Shown piece after piece: positions 13,870-22,600 of a stretch of DNA of 23,535 bases. The notes beneath the pieces are model-generated. The model had not been told where the DNA came from, did no database searches, and worked only from the letters and a program-made list of their open reading frames with translations. Where the stretch lies: positions 1 to 23,535 of the forward strand of contig JAEZPL010000708.1 of assembly GCA_023413605.1 (NCBI GenBank). Direction: 5' to 3'. Numbering within the stretch: the stretch's first letter is position 1; each line of letters starts with the position of its first letter. Origin of the DNA: Pseudomonadota bacterium (GTDB lineage Bacteria; Pseudomonadota; Alphaproteobacteria; Azospirillales; Azospirillaceae). The translations under genes and the position numbers were made by a program.

Positions 13870-14074
13870 ATGGAAAGCGCCGGGCCGCCACGATGCGCGG
13901 CACCGGCAACGGAGTTGTCACCGCCAGGGTTCGCCTGCGGTCGGCCCGGGGCGGAAGGGATCGGGCCATGACCTGATTCTCGACGACCGATGGTACGCTG
14001 CACGCTCTGCAAGGCGTCAGGCAGCATCCAGAAGCAATCACGTACAAACATGCCCGAATTCATGAGAAACAATC

Positions 14075-16003
14075 ATGCGCACCACTCCGACGGTGAATAA
14101 CGCTGGTGGAGCGCCGAGTGAAGGCTCCCACAATCGCGCCGGAACGGAACACAGTTCCACGAAAGCCGCTCTCCTTTTGGGGGCGCTTGGAATTGTGTAC
14201 GGCGATATTGGAACCAGCCCCCTTTACACCCTGCGTGAAATCTTCATACAGGGCGGGATCACGCCCGATCACACCCATGTGCTGGGCGCCCTGTCCCTGA
14301 TCTTCTGGACGATTCTGCTGGTCGTCACCGTCAAGTACGTCATCTTCGTGATGCGCGCCGACAACAAGGGGGAGGGCGGCGTGCTCGCGCTCACCGCGCT
14401 GGCGCTCCGCCGCCGCAAGGGCGGGGTGCGGTCGGTTGCCATCCTGACCCTCGGCATCCTGGGGGCCGCCCTGTTCTACGGAGATGCCGTGATCACCCCG
14501 GCCATCTCCGTCCTCGGCGCCATCGAGGGGCTGAAGGTGGCCTCGCCGGCCCTCATGACCTGGGTGCTGCCCCTGACCCTGACCGTTCTGGTCGCGCTTT
14601 TCGCGGTCCAGCGTTTCGGGACGGCCGGGGTTGGCCGGATGTTCGGCCCGGTGATGCTTGTCTGGTTCCTGACGCTGGCGCTGCTCGGCGCCGCTCAGAT
14701 CGTCGTGACGCCGGCTGTTCTGGCGGCCGTCTCGCCGCACCACGCCATCCTGTTCCTGGCCGAACAGGGCTGGACGGGTTTGCTGGTCTTCGGCGCCGTC
14801 GTCCTGTGCGTGACCGGTGCCGAGGCGCTGTACGCCGACATGGGTCATTTCGGCCGGGAGCCGATCCGGAAGGTCTGGTTCGCGCTGGTCTGGCCGGCCC
14901 TGATCCTGAATTATTTCGGCCAGGGCGCCCTGCTGATCGCCCATCCCGAGGCCATCGAGAACCCCTTCTACCTGCTTGCTCCCGACTGGGCGCTCATTCC
15001 CCTGCTGCTGCTCGCGACGGCCGCCGCCGTCATCGCGGCGCAGGCGGTCATCTCCGGCGCGTTCTCGCTGGCCAACCAGGCCGTGCGCCTTGGCTACCTG
15101 CCGCGCCTTCAGGTCCTTCACACCTCCGAAGCCGAGATCGGCCAGGTCTACGTGCCCGCCCTCAACTGGCTGATGCTGGCCTCGGTGATCGCGCTGGTGC
15201 TGGGGTTCGGGTCGTCCTCCAATCTGGCGGCGGCCTATGGCATCGCCGTGACCGGCACGATGATCGTGACCACGCTTCTCGGCTATGAGGTGGCGAGGCG
15301 GTACGGCCGCATGGGCAAGCATTGGGCCCTTCTGCTGCTGGCCGGATTCCTGTCGATGGATCTCGCCTTCTTCGGGGCGAACCTGCTGAAGGTCATGCAT
15401 GGCGGCTGGGTGCCTCTGCTCATCGCCGGGCTGGTGTGGTTCATGATCTCGACCTGGATCAGGGGCCGCGCCGCCCTGCACCGGCGCCGTTTCCAGGACG
15501 CCCTTCCGGTCGCCGACCTTCTGTCCCGGTCGGAGCGGATGCCGGTCCGCACCGCCCGGACGGCGGTGTACATGACCCGCGACCTGACGACGGTTCCCGC
15601 GGCGCTTCTGCACAACCTCAAGCACAACATGGTTCTTCACGAGCGGGTCGTCCTCATGAAGGTCGATGTCGAGGAGGAACCGAGGGTCGCCGAGGAGGAG
15701 CGCGTGACGGTCGAACGCCTCGGCAAGGGTTTCCATACGGTGCTCGCGCGCTACGGATTCATGGAGGATCCCGACGTTCCGGCCATGCTCCAGGCCTGTC
15801 GCTCGCAAGGACTGGCGATCGAGCCCATGGAAGTCTCCTACTTCCTCAGCCGGGAAACGCTGATTCCCTCGAAGCACCCCGCGTTGCCGCGCTGGCGCGA
15901 GCACATGTTCATCATGCTCCATGCGTTGAGCGGGGATGCGACGCGCTTCTTCAAGCTCCCGCCGGGGCAGGTGGTCGAACTCGGGACTCAGGTCGAGATC
16001 TGA
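14075..16003 (+). CDS. kup: Kup-family low-affinity potassium uptake protein
   Basis: Kup imports potassium with protons across the inner membrane. The 642-residue length is normal. The N-terminal signature GIVYGDIGTSPLYTLREIF (39-57) is complete, followed by ADNKGEGGVLALTALALRR, ALFYGDAVITPAISVLGAIEGL, GAEALYADMGHFGREPI and IAHPEAIENPFYLLAP. About 12 membrane helices are followed by the cytoplasmic C-terminal domain starting near residue 465 and including the conserved DDxPxxMxxCRxQGL-type segment, here DPDVPAMLQACRSQGLAIE. The ATG at 14075 is preceded only by GAGAAAC, a weak Shine-Dalgarno sequence. It ends within a 12-bp inverted repeat and converges with the ABC permease gene. Confidence 0.96.
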   Translation: MRTTPTVNNAGGAPSEGSHNRAGTEHSSTKAALLLGALGIVYGDIGTSPLYTLREIFIQGGITPDHTHVLGALSLIFWTILLVVTVKYVIFVMRADNKGEGGVLALTALALRRRKGGVRSVAILTLGILGAALFYGDAVITPAISVLGAIEGLKVASPALMTWVLPLTLTVLVALFAVQRFGTAGVGRMFGPVMLVWFLTLALLGAAQIVVTPAVLAAVSPHHAILFLAEQGWTGLLVFGAVVLCVTGAEALYADMGHFGREPIRKVWFALVWPALILNYFGQGALLIAHPEAIENPFYLLAPDWALIPLLLLATAAAVIAAQAVISGAFSLANQAVRLGYLPRLQVLHTSEAEIGQVYVPALNWLMLASVIALVLGFGSSSNLAAAYGIAVTGTMIVTTLLGYEVARRYGRMGKHWALLLLAGFLSMDLAFFGANLLKVMHGGWVPLLIAGLVWFMISTWIRGRAALHRRRFQDALPVADLLSRSERMPVRTARTAVYMTRDLTTVPAALLHNLKHNMVLHERVVLMKVDVEEEPRVAEEERVTVERLGKGFHTVLARYGFMEDPDVPAMLQACRSQGLAIEPMEVSYFLSRETLIPSKHPALPRWREHMFIMLHALSGDATRFFKLPPGQVVELGTQVEI

Positions 16004-16057
16004 TCCGAACGACGGCGCCCTTCCACGCCCGGTTGTCGGCTGTCCCGTTCGGATCAG
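16000..16057 (+). terminator. 12-bp inverted repeat spanning the kup stop codon
   Basis: CTGATCCGAACG (16000-16011) is perfectly complementary to 16046-16057, with a 34-base loop. The left arm includes the kup TGA. It may act as a terminator or as a 3'-end stabilising structure; no T-run follows, so intrinsic termination is not certain. Confidence 0.45.
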
Positions 16058-16096
16058 GATGGCGGGGCGTGGGATGGCTGCGTTCCCGGGCGCGGC

Positions 16097-16123
16097 CGAC
16101 GTCGACGAAAACGGTCGGCGTCG
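16097..16123 (-). terminator. terminator-like hairpin after the ABC permease gene
   Basis: CGACGTCGAC (16097-16106) pairs with 16114-16123 with one mismatch around GAAAACG. It begins one base past the stop codon of the minus-strand permease. On the minus strand the loop contains the TTTT run. It is probably the end of that transcript. Confidence 0.45.
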
Positions 16124-16124
16124 A

Positions 16125-18665
16125 TCAGTCGAAGGCGCTGCTGCGCAGATGCCGCAGCGCGCCGCTGCGGCGCAGGCCGGCGACCAGCACGGCCCCGGCC
16201 GTTGCCATGGCCACGATGGTGGTCAGGAACGCAGCCATGGCGAACGAGCCGCCGGGGAGTTCGCTGCCGCTGGTGACGCTGGCGACCACGGCCGTTCCAC
16301 CAAGCCAGCCCAGGGGCACCGCCACGGCAGCGACGGCAGCGCCCAGGAGGGTGAATTCCAGAACCGTGGCCTGCCCCATCGGGCGCCGTCCGACCCCGAG
16401 GACGTGCAGGATCGCCATCTCGTGGAGCCGTACCCCCACGCTGTTGGCGATGGCGCCCAGGAGGACGATGGCGGCCCCGCCGAGGGCCACGGCCGACAGG
16501 CCGTCCAGAAGCCGACGGATGTGATCGATGGTCGCGCGGAGCGGGTCCAGCACCTCGGCCGCGCGTACCGCGGGGGCCTGCGGGGAAACCTCCGCCATGG
16601 CGGCCTCCACGGCGGGCACGGCCGTCGCGCCGGACCAGGCGGCAACGACGAGGCTGTGCGGCGGCGGTTCGGCGGGGGGTGACAGAACGACCGGAAAATC
16701 CAGTTCGAGCGTCGACCAGTCGACCTGCCGAAGATTGCCGACCGTCACGGTGAGCGGACCGCTCGGCAGGGCCAGGGTGATGGTGTCCCCCACCGCCAAT
16801 CCCAACCGGCGGGCCACCTGCGCGTCCACCGACGCGAGCGGCGGACCGCCGTAGCCCGGAGGCCACCACGACCCCGCCACGATCCTGTCCGTCGCGGCGG
16901 ATCGGTCACGCCAGGACAGGCCCCGGTCGCCGCGCACCGCCCAGGCCACGGACCGCGGAACATCCGCCTCGGTGATGGCGATGCCGTTGACGCGGCTTAT
17001 CCGGGCGTGGAGGAACGGCGCTGTTTCCACCCGGTGAACGCCCGGCAGGGCGGAGAGGCGTTCGCGCAAACGCCGATCGTCGTGCGGTGGTACGTTCAGG
17101 AAGATGACGGACGGCATCCTGGCCGGAAGCGTCGCCTCGACATGCTCGACCGCCGACGTTCCGGTCACGCCGACCGCCACCATCACGGTGAGGCCGACCC
17201 CCAGCGCAACCGCAACCGGGACCGTTGGCGCCCCTGGCCGCCCGAGGTTGGCGATGGCCAGCCGGACCACCGGTCGGCGGCCGCGCGCCAGGCAGCGGGC
17301 CGCCAGCACGAACCCATGCCCCAGGGCCGCGAACCCGGCCGCGGCCAGCCCCGCGGCCAGGAGAAACCCGGCAACGGCAAAGGGCATGCCCGTCCACGCG
17401 GCGAGCACACCGGCAAGCAACAGCCCGAGAACGGCAACGGCGCCGCGGGACCGCCACCCCAACGGTTGCCGCGTGCTGTCCACCGGACCCCGCCAGATCA
17501 CGGCGGGGCTGGTTCCGACCGCGCGCGCCAGTGGCGGCAGGACACAGAGGAGCGCCGCCAGGAAGCCCACCGCCGCGGACAGCAGGAGTGCCGGCGGATG
17601 GACGGCGCTGGCGGTCTCCGGCAGCCAGGCGAGCGGCAGGGCGCGCGCCGCTGCGGCGGCCAGAACGGCTCCGGCCGCCGTGCCGATCAGGAGCGCGATG
17701 GCGACCACGCCCAGCGTCTGCATCAGAAAGGCGGCGAAGAGAAGGCGCGGCGAACCGCCCAAGGCCTTCAACGCCGCAATGGTCGGCAACCGCCGGGTGA
17801 GGTGCACCGACAGCGCGCGGCTGACCCCCACGCCGCCGATCAGCAGAATGGACAGCGACACCAGCAGAAACAGCGTGCGGGTGAGTTGGACCGTGCGGTC
17901 GACGCCCGGAATGCCGTGCGACGCATCGACGATCCGCCACCCGGCATCGGGAAAGCGGCGCTCCAGGTCGCGCAGGACGGCGTCGGACCTTGCGGTCTCC
18001 GGCAGAAGCACGCGGTAATACCAGTAGACCGGCGCTCCAGGCTCCGCGATACCGGTTTCCGCGAGTGCCCGGCGATCGATGACGACGCGCGGACCGAGGG
18101 AGAAGGCGCGGAAGGCCCGGTCCGGCTCATGCTCCAGGACGGCGCGGATCGCGACCTCGGCCGTTCCGAGCCGCAGCCTGTCGCCGATGGACAGCGTCAG
18201 CATGTCGAGAAGGTCGGCGGAGACCGCCGCGCCCCAGAGCCCGTCCCGGCGGGCCGTGGCATCACCGAGGGAAGCGGCCCCGGAGACGGCAGTGGTGCCG
18301 ACCAGAGGGTATTTCCCATCGATCGCCTTCAACTCGACCAGGGTGCGCGCGCCGCCGCTGACGGTTTCAGCGACCGGTCTCATCTCCGCCGTTTCACTGA
18401 CCATGCCCGCCGTTTCCAGGAAGGCCCGCTGCTCCGGTGTTGCCGGAGCGTGGAACAGGCGCAGGGACAGATCGCCGCCGACCGTCTCCCGTGCGGTCGC
18501 GCGCATCCCATCGAGCACGGCACCGCTCAAGGATCCCACGATGGCCATCATGGCGGAGCCGAGCGCTATCCCCAAAACCACGATCCACAGGCCGGCGACC
18601 CCGCCCCGTAGGTCCCGCCACGCCAACCTCGACGCGACACGCAAGAAGTTCAGCGCGACTGACAT
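16125..18665 (-). CDS. FtsX-type ABC transporter permease (YbbP-like), ATPase not adjacent
   Basis: This 846-residue permease has the layout of YbbP-like macrolide-exporter-fold proteins: helix 1 (LWIVVLGIALGSAMMAIVGSL); a large periplasmic domain (residues 40-245) that includes HAPATPEQRAFLETAGMVSE; an FtsX core of three helices containing RRLPTIAALKALGGSPRLLF; further helices; a second periplasmic domain; and a second FtsX core near the C-terminus with LHEMAILHVLGVGRRPMGQ. Such permeases work with a LolD/YbbA-type ATPase normally encoded just upstream; none is present here, where a transposase remnant lies instead. The ATG at 18665 follows GGAGAG; the open frame continues to 19115 but that part is not protein-like. 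Exported substrate unknown; lipid or lipoprotein handling is a family-level guess. Confidence 0.9.
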   Translation of the reverse strand: MSVALNFLRVASRLAWRDLRGGVAGLWIVVLGIALGSAMMAIVGSLSGAVLDGMRATARETVGGDLSLRLFHAPATPEQRAFLETAGMVSETAEMRPVAETVSGGARTLVELKAIDGKYPLVGTTAVSGAASLGDATARRDGLWGAAVSADLLDMLTLSIGDRLRLGTAEVAIRAVLEHEPDRAFRAFSLGPRVVIDRRALAETGIAEPGAPVYWYYRVLLPETARSDAVLRDLERRFPDAGWRIVDASHGIPGVDRTVQLTRTLFLLVSLSILLIGGVGVSRALSVHLTRRLPTIAALKALGGSPRLLFAAFLMQTLGVVAIALLIGTAAGAVLAAAAARALPLAWLPETASAVHPPALLLSAAVGFLAALLCVLPPLARAVGTSPAVIWRGPVDSTRQPLGWRSRGAVAVLGLLLAGVLAAWTGMPFAVAGFLLAAGLAAAGFAALGHGFVLAARCLARGRRPVVRLAIANLGRPGAPTVPVAVALGVGLTVMVAVGVTGTSAVEHVEATLPARMPSVIFLNVPPHDDRRLRERLSALPGVHRVETAPFLHARISRVNGIAITEADVPRSVAWAVRGDRGLSWRDRSAATDRIVAGSWWPPGYGGPPLASVDAQVARRLGLAVGDTITLALPSGPLTVTVGNLRQVDWSTLELDFPVVLSPPAEPPPHSLVVAAWSGATAVPAVEAAMAEVSPQAPAVRAAEVLDPLRATIDHIRRLLDGLSAVALGGAAIVLLGAIANSVGVRLHEMAILHVLGVGRRPMGQATVLEFTLLGAAVAAVAVPLGWLGGTAVVASVTSGSELPGGSFAMAAFLTTIVAMATAGAVLVAGLRRSGALRHLRSSAFD

Positions 18666-18791
18666 GGATTCACGGTCTCTCCAAGGGCGGCGGTCAGCAC
18701 CGGGCCGGTTGTCCACTGCGGCGCGGCCGTCGAGGTTCTTCGGTAGAGTTCGGTCATCACACATCAACCCATACGAAGGGCGGCCCCGAGG

Positions 18792-18968
18792 ACCGATGAG
18801 ATGATGGTGCTTCGTTGGATGCTTGAGAAGGGCACGGATGCTGACGTGCTGCGCGAGATGACCGGCTTTGCCGCCGGGCGCCGGATGAAACTGGAGGCAT
18901 AAGGGCTGACCGACACCGGTCTCGGCAAGGCCGAAGGATCCGCCGAGGCCGCCGTCATGGCTGCGTGA
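18792..18968 (+). pseudogene. IS256-family transposase remnant (N-terminal fragment, stop inside)
   Basis: Reading from 18792 gives TDEMMVLRWMLEKGTDADVL, then REMTGFAAGRRMKLEA, then a TAA stop (18900-18902), then GLTDTGLGKAEGSAEAAV and a TGA (18966-18968). This closely follows the N-terminus of IS256-family (mutator) transposases, which I recall as MTDEMMALRxLLEKG-D-ADLLREMIGFAAxRLMELEVEGL. The original initiation codon is missing, an in-frame stop is present, and the rest of the element with its DDE residues is gone. It is a dead fragment. It lies 127 bases upstream of the permease start, on the opposite strand. Confidence 0.75.
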
Positions 18969-19380
18969 CTTGACCAAACCAGCCTCCGGAAAATCCGGGG
19001 CGGTTCGCACAGTTGCCTCCAGTTTGTTCAATCGAAAGTTTGGGCCGGCGCGCCCGATCCATGTTGTCTCTTCTAGAAAATGGCCGGGACACAGGCTCCG
19101 CCCCCGCTCTCCCAAATCACCACGCTGTCGATATCACCGATTTGGCAGGCCGGTTCGGAACGGTGGGATTGTCTGGCAAATCCGCGGGGAAGCCGGCGAT
19201 CGGCTTGTCATTGCCGGCTGTAGGGCGGGCGAATGTCGGCAGACAAATTCCGGCCTTTTCGGGCATTGCCGCAGCACCCCAAAAATTGACAGGCAGCAAA
19301 CATGGCACGGCCCTGGCGTCCGGGTCTCGGTCATATTTCTCGTGCGCAGAACATTTATTGGTTGAACAAGCCGCAACCAT
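18969..19380. other. intergenic stretch without a recognisable gene
   Basis: I see no coding frame with a credible start and family features on either strand. Open frames of 90-130 codons exist but use non-ATG starts and show no conserved motif. The stretch follows the IS256-family remnant and may be debris of the same insertion. Confidence 0.5.
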
Positions 19381-19675
19381 ATGAAGAAATATGTAAAATC
19401 GTTGGCATACACTTAATATTAGCGAGGCAGTGAAAATCAAAAAATGGCGGTTAACAGGTTGTTAACATGACGAATATGCCGAAATCATACAAAATGAAAC
19501 ATTAGAGCATTCGACTATTACTGGGCGATAAGCGCTCTTCACCTGTGTAATCGTCACATTTAGTTCGGACATTGTTGACCGAGGCACCTTCTTTTGGGTA
19601 TGCAAATCAAATGGGTGGCATTCGTGTAAAAATTGCACCCCCCATGGCTTGCAGCCCACCGAGGAATCGTCCGTC
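19381..19675 (+). promoter_or_regulatory. AT-rich upstream region of the giant surface-protein gene
   Basis: Positions 19381-19500 are 40/120 G+C, in strong contrast to the GC-rich window. Within it GTTAAC occurs at 19450-19455 and 19461-19466, start to start 11 bases. A possible sigma-70 promoter is TTGACC (19575-19580), 18 bases, TATGCA (19599-19604). GAGGA at 19661-19665 is the ribosome binding site of the following gene. AT-rich promoters of surface-protein genes are often silenced by MucR/H-NS-like proteins; that is an inference here. Confidence 0.5.
19450..19466. promoter_or_regulatory. paired GTTAAC sites one helical turn apart
   Basis: GTTAAC-AGGTT-GTTAAC places two self-complementary hexamers on the same face of the helix. 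A twelve-codon frame starts at the ATG at 19467 directly after the second copy but has no ribosome binding site. A dimeric or cooperative regulator is possible; none is identified. Confidence 0.35.
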
Positions 19676-22600
19676 ATGCCTGAAGCGTCCGTCCGCCCGT
19701 CAGCGAACCCCACCACTACCCTTGGTGGTATTCCCCGGCCCGGCACCGAAATCGCCTTCATCGACACGGCCCTTGCCGATTGGCGAGACCTTCAGGCGGG
19801 GGTGCCGTCCGGCGTCGAGGTGGTCCTGATCCAGGAAGGGCGCGACGGCGTGGCGGCCATGGTGCAGGCGCTGGGCGGACGCCAGGGCATCCGGGCGATC
19901 CATGTGCTGTGCCACGGCTTCGAAGGCGGTTTGCAACTCGGCACGGTGCGGCTCGATGCCCCGTCGCTGCCGATGCGGGAAGCGGAACTGGCGGCCATCG
20001 GCGCCAGCCTTGCCGACGACGGCGACATCCTGCTGTACGGCTGCAACGTGGCGATCGGCCATGGCGAGGCGTTCCTGGACGCGCTGGCCGACATCACCGG
20101 CGCCGGCATGGCGGCGTCGCGCACCCTGACGGGTGCGGCGGATCTCGGCGGCGACTGGGATCTCGCCTGGACCCGCGGCGCCGTGCGGACCGAAACGCTG
20201 CGGATCGAGAGCTACCGGGGCGTGCTGATGGCCGCCCCTGAGTTCATGTCCAGCGTCGCCTATGTCGGCGAATCCACCATCACGCTCACCTTCGACGGCA
20301 ATCTCGACAGCGCCAGCCAGCCGGCCCTGTCCACCTTCGATGCGATCTTTCCCGGCACCGCGTCCCATGGCACCGGCGGTGTCCTCATCAACGGGACGAA
20401 GGTCAATCTGACCTCGGCCGTGGTGTCCGGCCAGACCGTGACGCTGACCGTCGGCACCACCCTCGCTGCCGGCGACATCATCGAATTCCGCTACGTCGAT
20501 CCGGCGGGCGACGATACCAGCGGCGTCATCCAAGCCACCAACGGCCTCGATATCGCCTCCATATACCTTCAGGTCATCGTCATGGGGTCGCGCCCCCCGG
20601 CTGCGCCGGTCCTGCAGAGCGCGGCGGTGAACGGCACGTCGATGGTGCTGACCTACGACAGCGCGCTGGACGGCACGAACATCCCGTTGGCAAGCGCCTT
20701 CGCGGTCACGGCCGGCGGCAACGCGGTTTCCGTCACCACCGTCGCTGTGAACAGCGCCGACAAGACCGTCACGCTCACTCTGGCCCAGGCCGTCACCCAC
20801 ACCGACACGGTCACCGTCGCCTACACCGACCCGACCTCCGGCGACGATTCCCACGCGGTTCAGAGCACCACCGGCGTCGACGCCGCGACCTTCACCGCCC
20901 GTTCGGCGACCAACAACACGGTCAACCCCAACGGCAACCCGCCGACGATCACGCTCACCCCGGACAATGGCTACGCCCAGATGGGTATGGGCTCCGCCAT
21001 CCTGGACCTGTTCGATTCGGTCACGGCCTCCACCGCCGACAGCGGGCAGACCTTCACCGGCATGGTGCTGACCGTCCACAACGTCGTCGGACCCGGCACC
21101 GGCGAATTCCTGACCATCGGCGGCACCGACATCGCGCTCGGCACCGGGGCGGGGAGCTTCGCCAACGGCAACTACTCGGTCTCGCTGGTCAACGGGGTCG
21201 CCACGGTGACGTTGAGCGGCATGTCGCTCAGCAACAGCGCCATGGGTGCGCTGATCGACGGCATGGCCTACAAGAACTCGCTACTTCTTGTCGACAGCCT
21301 CCAACCGATGCGGATCGGATTGAGCTCGACCCGTCCCGTCGTCCTGCGCTCGATCACCGACAGCGGCGCGACCAACAACACCACCGAGGTGAACAAGCTC
21401 GCCACGGCGTCGCTGGGGTCGCAGTATCCCGGTTTCTCCGCCATCACCATAACGCCGGACAACCCTGCCGCCACCTTCACGCCCGGCACGCCGACCCACC
21501 TTTCCTTCACGGTCAATTTCACCGCTGCGATGGCCATGGTGGGAACCAACCTGTACTTCGACGTGGCCGCCCCCAGTGGATGGACCATCTCGAATCTCAC
21601 GTTGAACAACATCGTGAACGGTAGCCTGTCCGGCATCATTCCGATGGGAGCCAACACACTGACCTTCGACGTGACGGCGTCCGGCACGGACACGTCCGGC
21701 CTCTTCCCCGTCAGCGTCTTCACGTCCTACATGGGGCCCATGGCTCCAATGGCGGCGGTTTCGTCCGGCTCCGTCCTGGTGACGGTCGCCTCGCCCGCCC
21801 CGGTTCTGCAAAGCGCCGCGGTGAACGGCACGACGCTGGTGCTGACCTACGACAGCGCGCTGGATGCCGTGAACGGGCCGGCGGCGGGCGCCTTCGTGGT
21901 CAAGGCCGGCGGCGCCGCCGTCCCCGTCACCAACGTCGCGGTGGACAGCGCCAACAAGACGGTCACGCTGACGCTGGGGCAGGCCGTCCTGCACGGGCAG
22001 ACCGTCACCGTCAGCTACACCGACCCGACCAGCGGCAACGACACGGCGGCGATCCAGAGCGCGGTCGGCGGCGCGGACGCGGCGACGGTCACCGACCGGT
22101 CCGTCACCAACAACACCGTCGACACCACCCCCCCGTCGATCACCAACGTCACCATCCCCAACCAGCCGGCCAAGGTCGGGGACACGGTGACGGTGACGAT
22201 CACCGTCGCGTCGGACAGCGACACCTACACGCTGAGCAACGGCAGCACGGTCAACGGCTTCGCGCTCGGCAACCTGACCAAGGTGAACGCGACCACCTAC
22301 ACCGCGACCTTCACGGTGACCGCAGACGGGCAGCGCACGGGCGACCGGGCGGCGAACCACGACATTCCGGTCAACATCGTTCTGGTGGACAGCGCCAGCA
22401 ACGCCAACACGGCCTACACCACCCCGATCAGCCAGAACAACGACCGCATCGACACCAACGCCCCGCCGACTCTGGCGGTGCCGACCACGCCGCCCACGCT
22501 GATCGACACGGCGGCCAACGACACCTTCCCGATGGTGGCCGGCCAGCTGTCCGCGTCCGATCTGGAAGGCGACACGCTGACCTACTCCATCTTTGCTTCG

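Noticed and set aside
14060..15922. A 620-codon minus-strand frame opposite kup, and a similar 575-codon frame at 9655-11382 opposite the CorC-type gene.
   Set aside because: Both mirror strong transporter genes and have low-complexity, polar compositions typical of antisense frames in high-GC genomes.
18666..19115. A 150-residue N-terminal extension of the ABC permease.
   Set aside because: The sequence has no membrane or signal features, runs antisense through the transposase remnant, and a ribosome binding site supports the ATG at 18665.
6302..19260. A 20-base stretch at 6302-6321 (ending CCGGCCTTTTC) recurs at 19241-19260 with two mismatches, both in non-coding DNA.
   Set aside because: A rough estimate gives about one 18/20 match by chance in a window of this size on two strands, so it is not evidence of a shared element.
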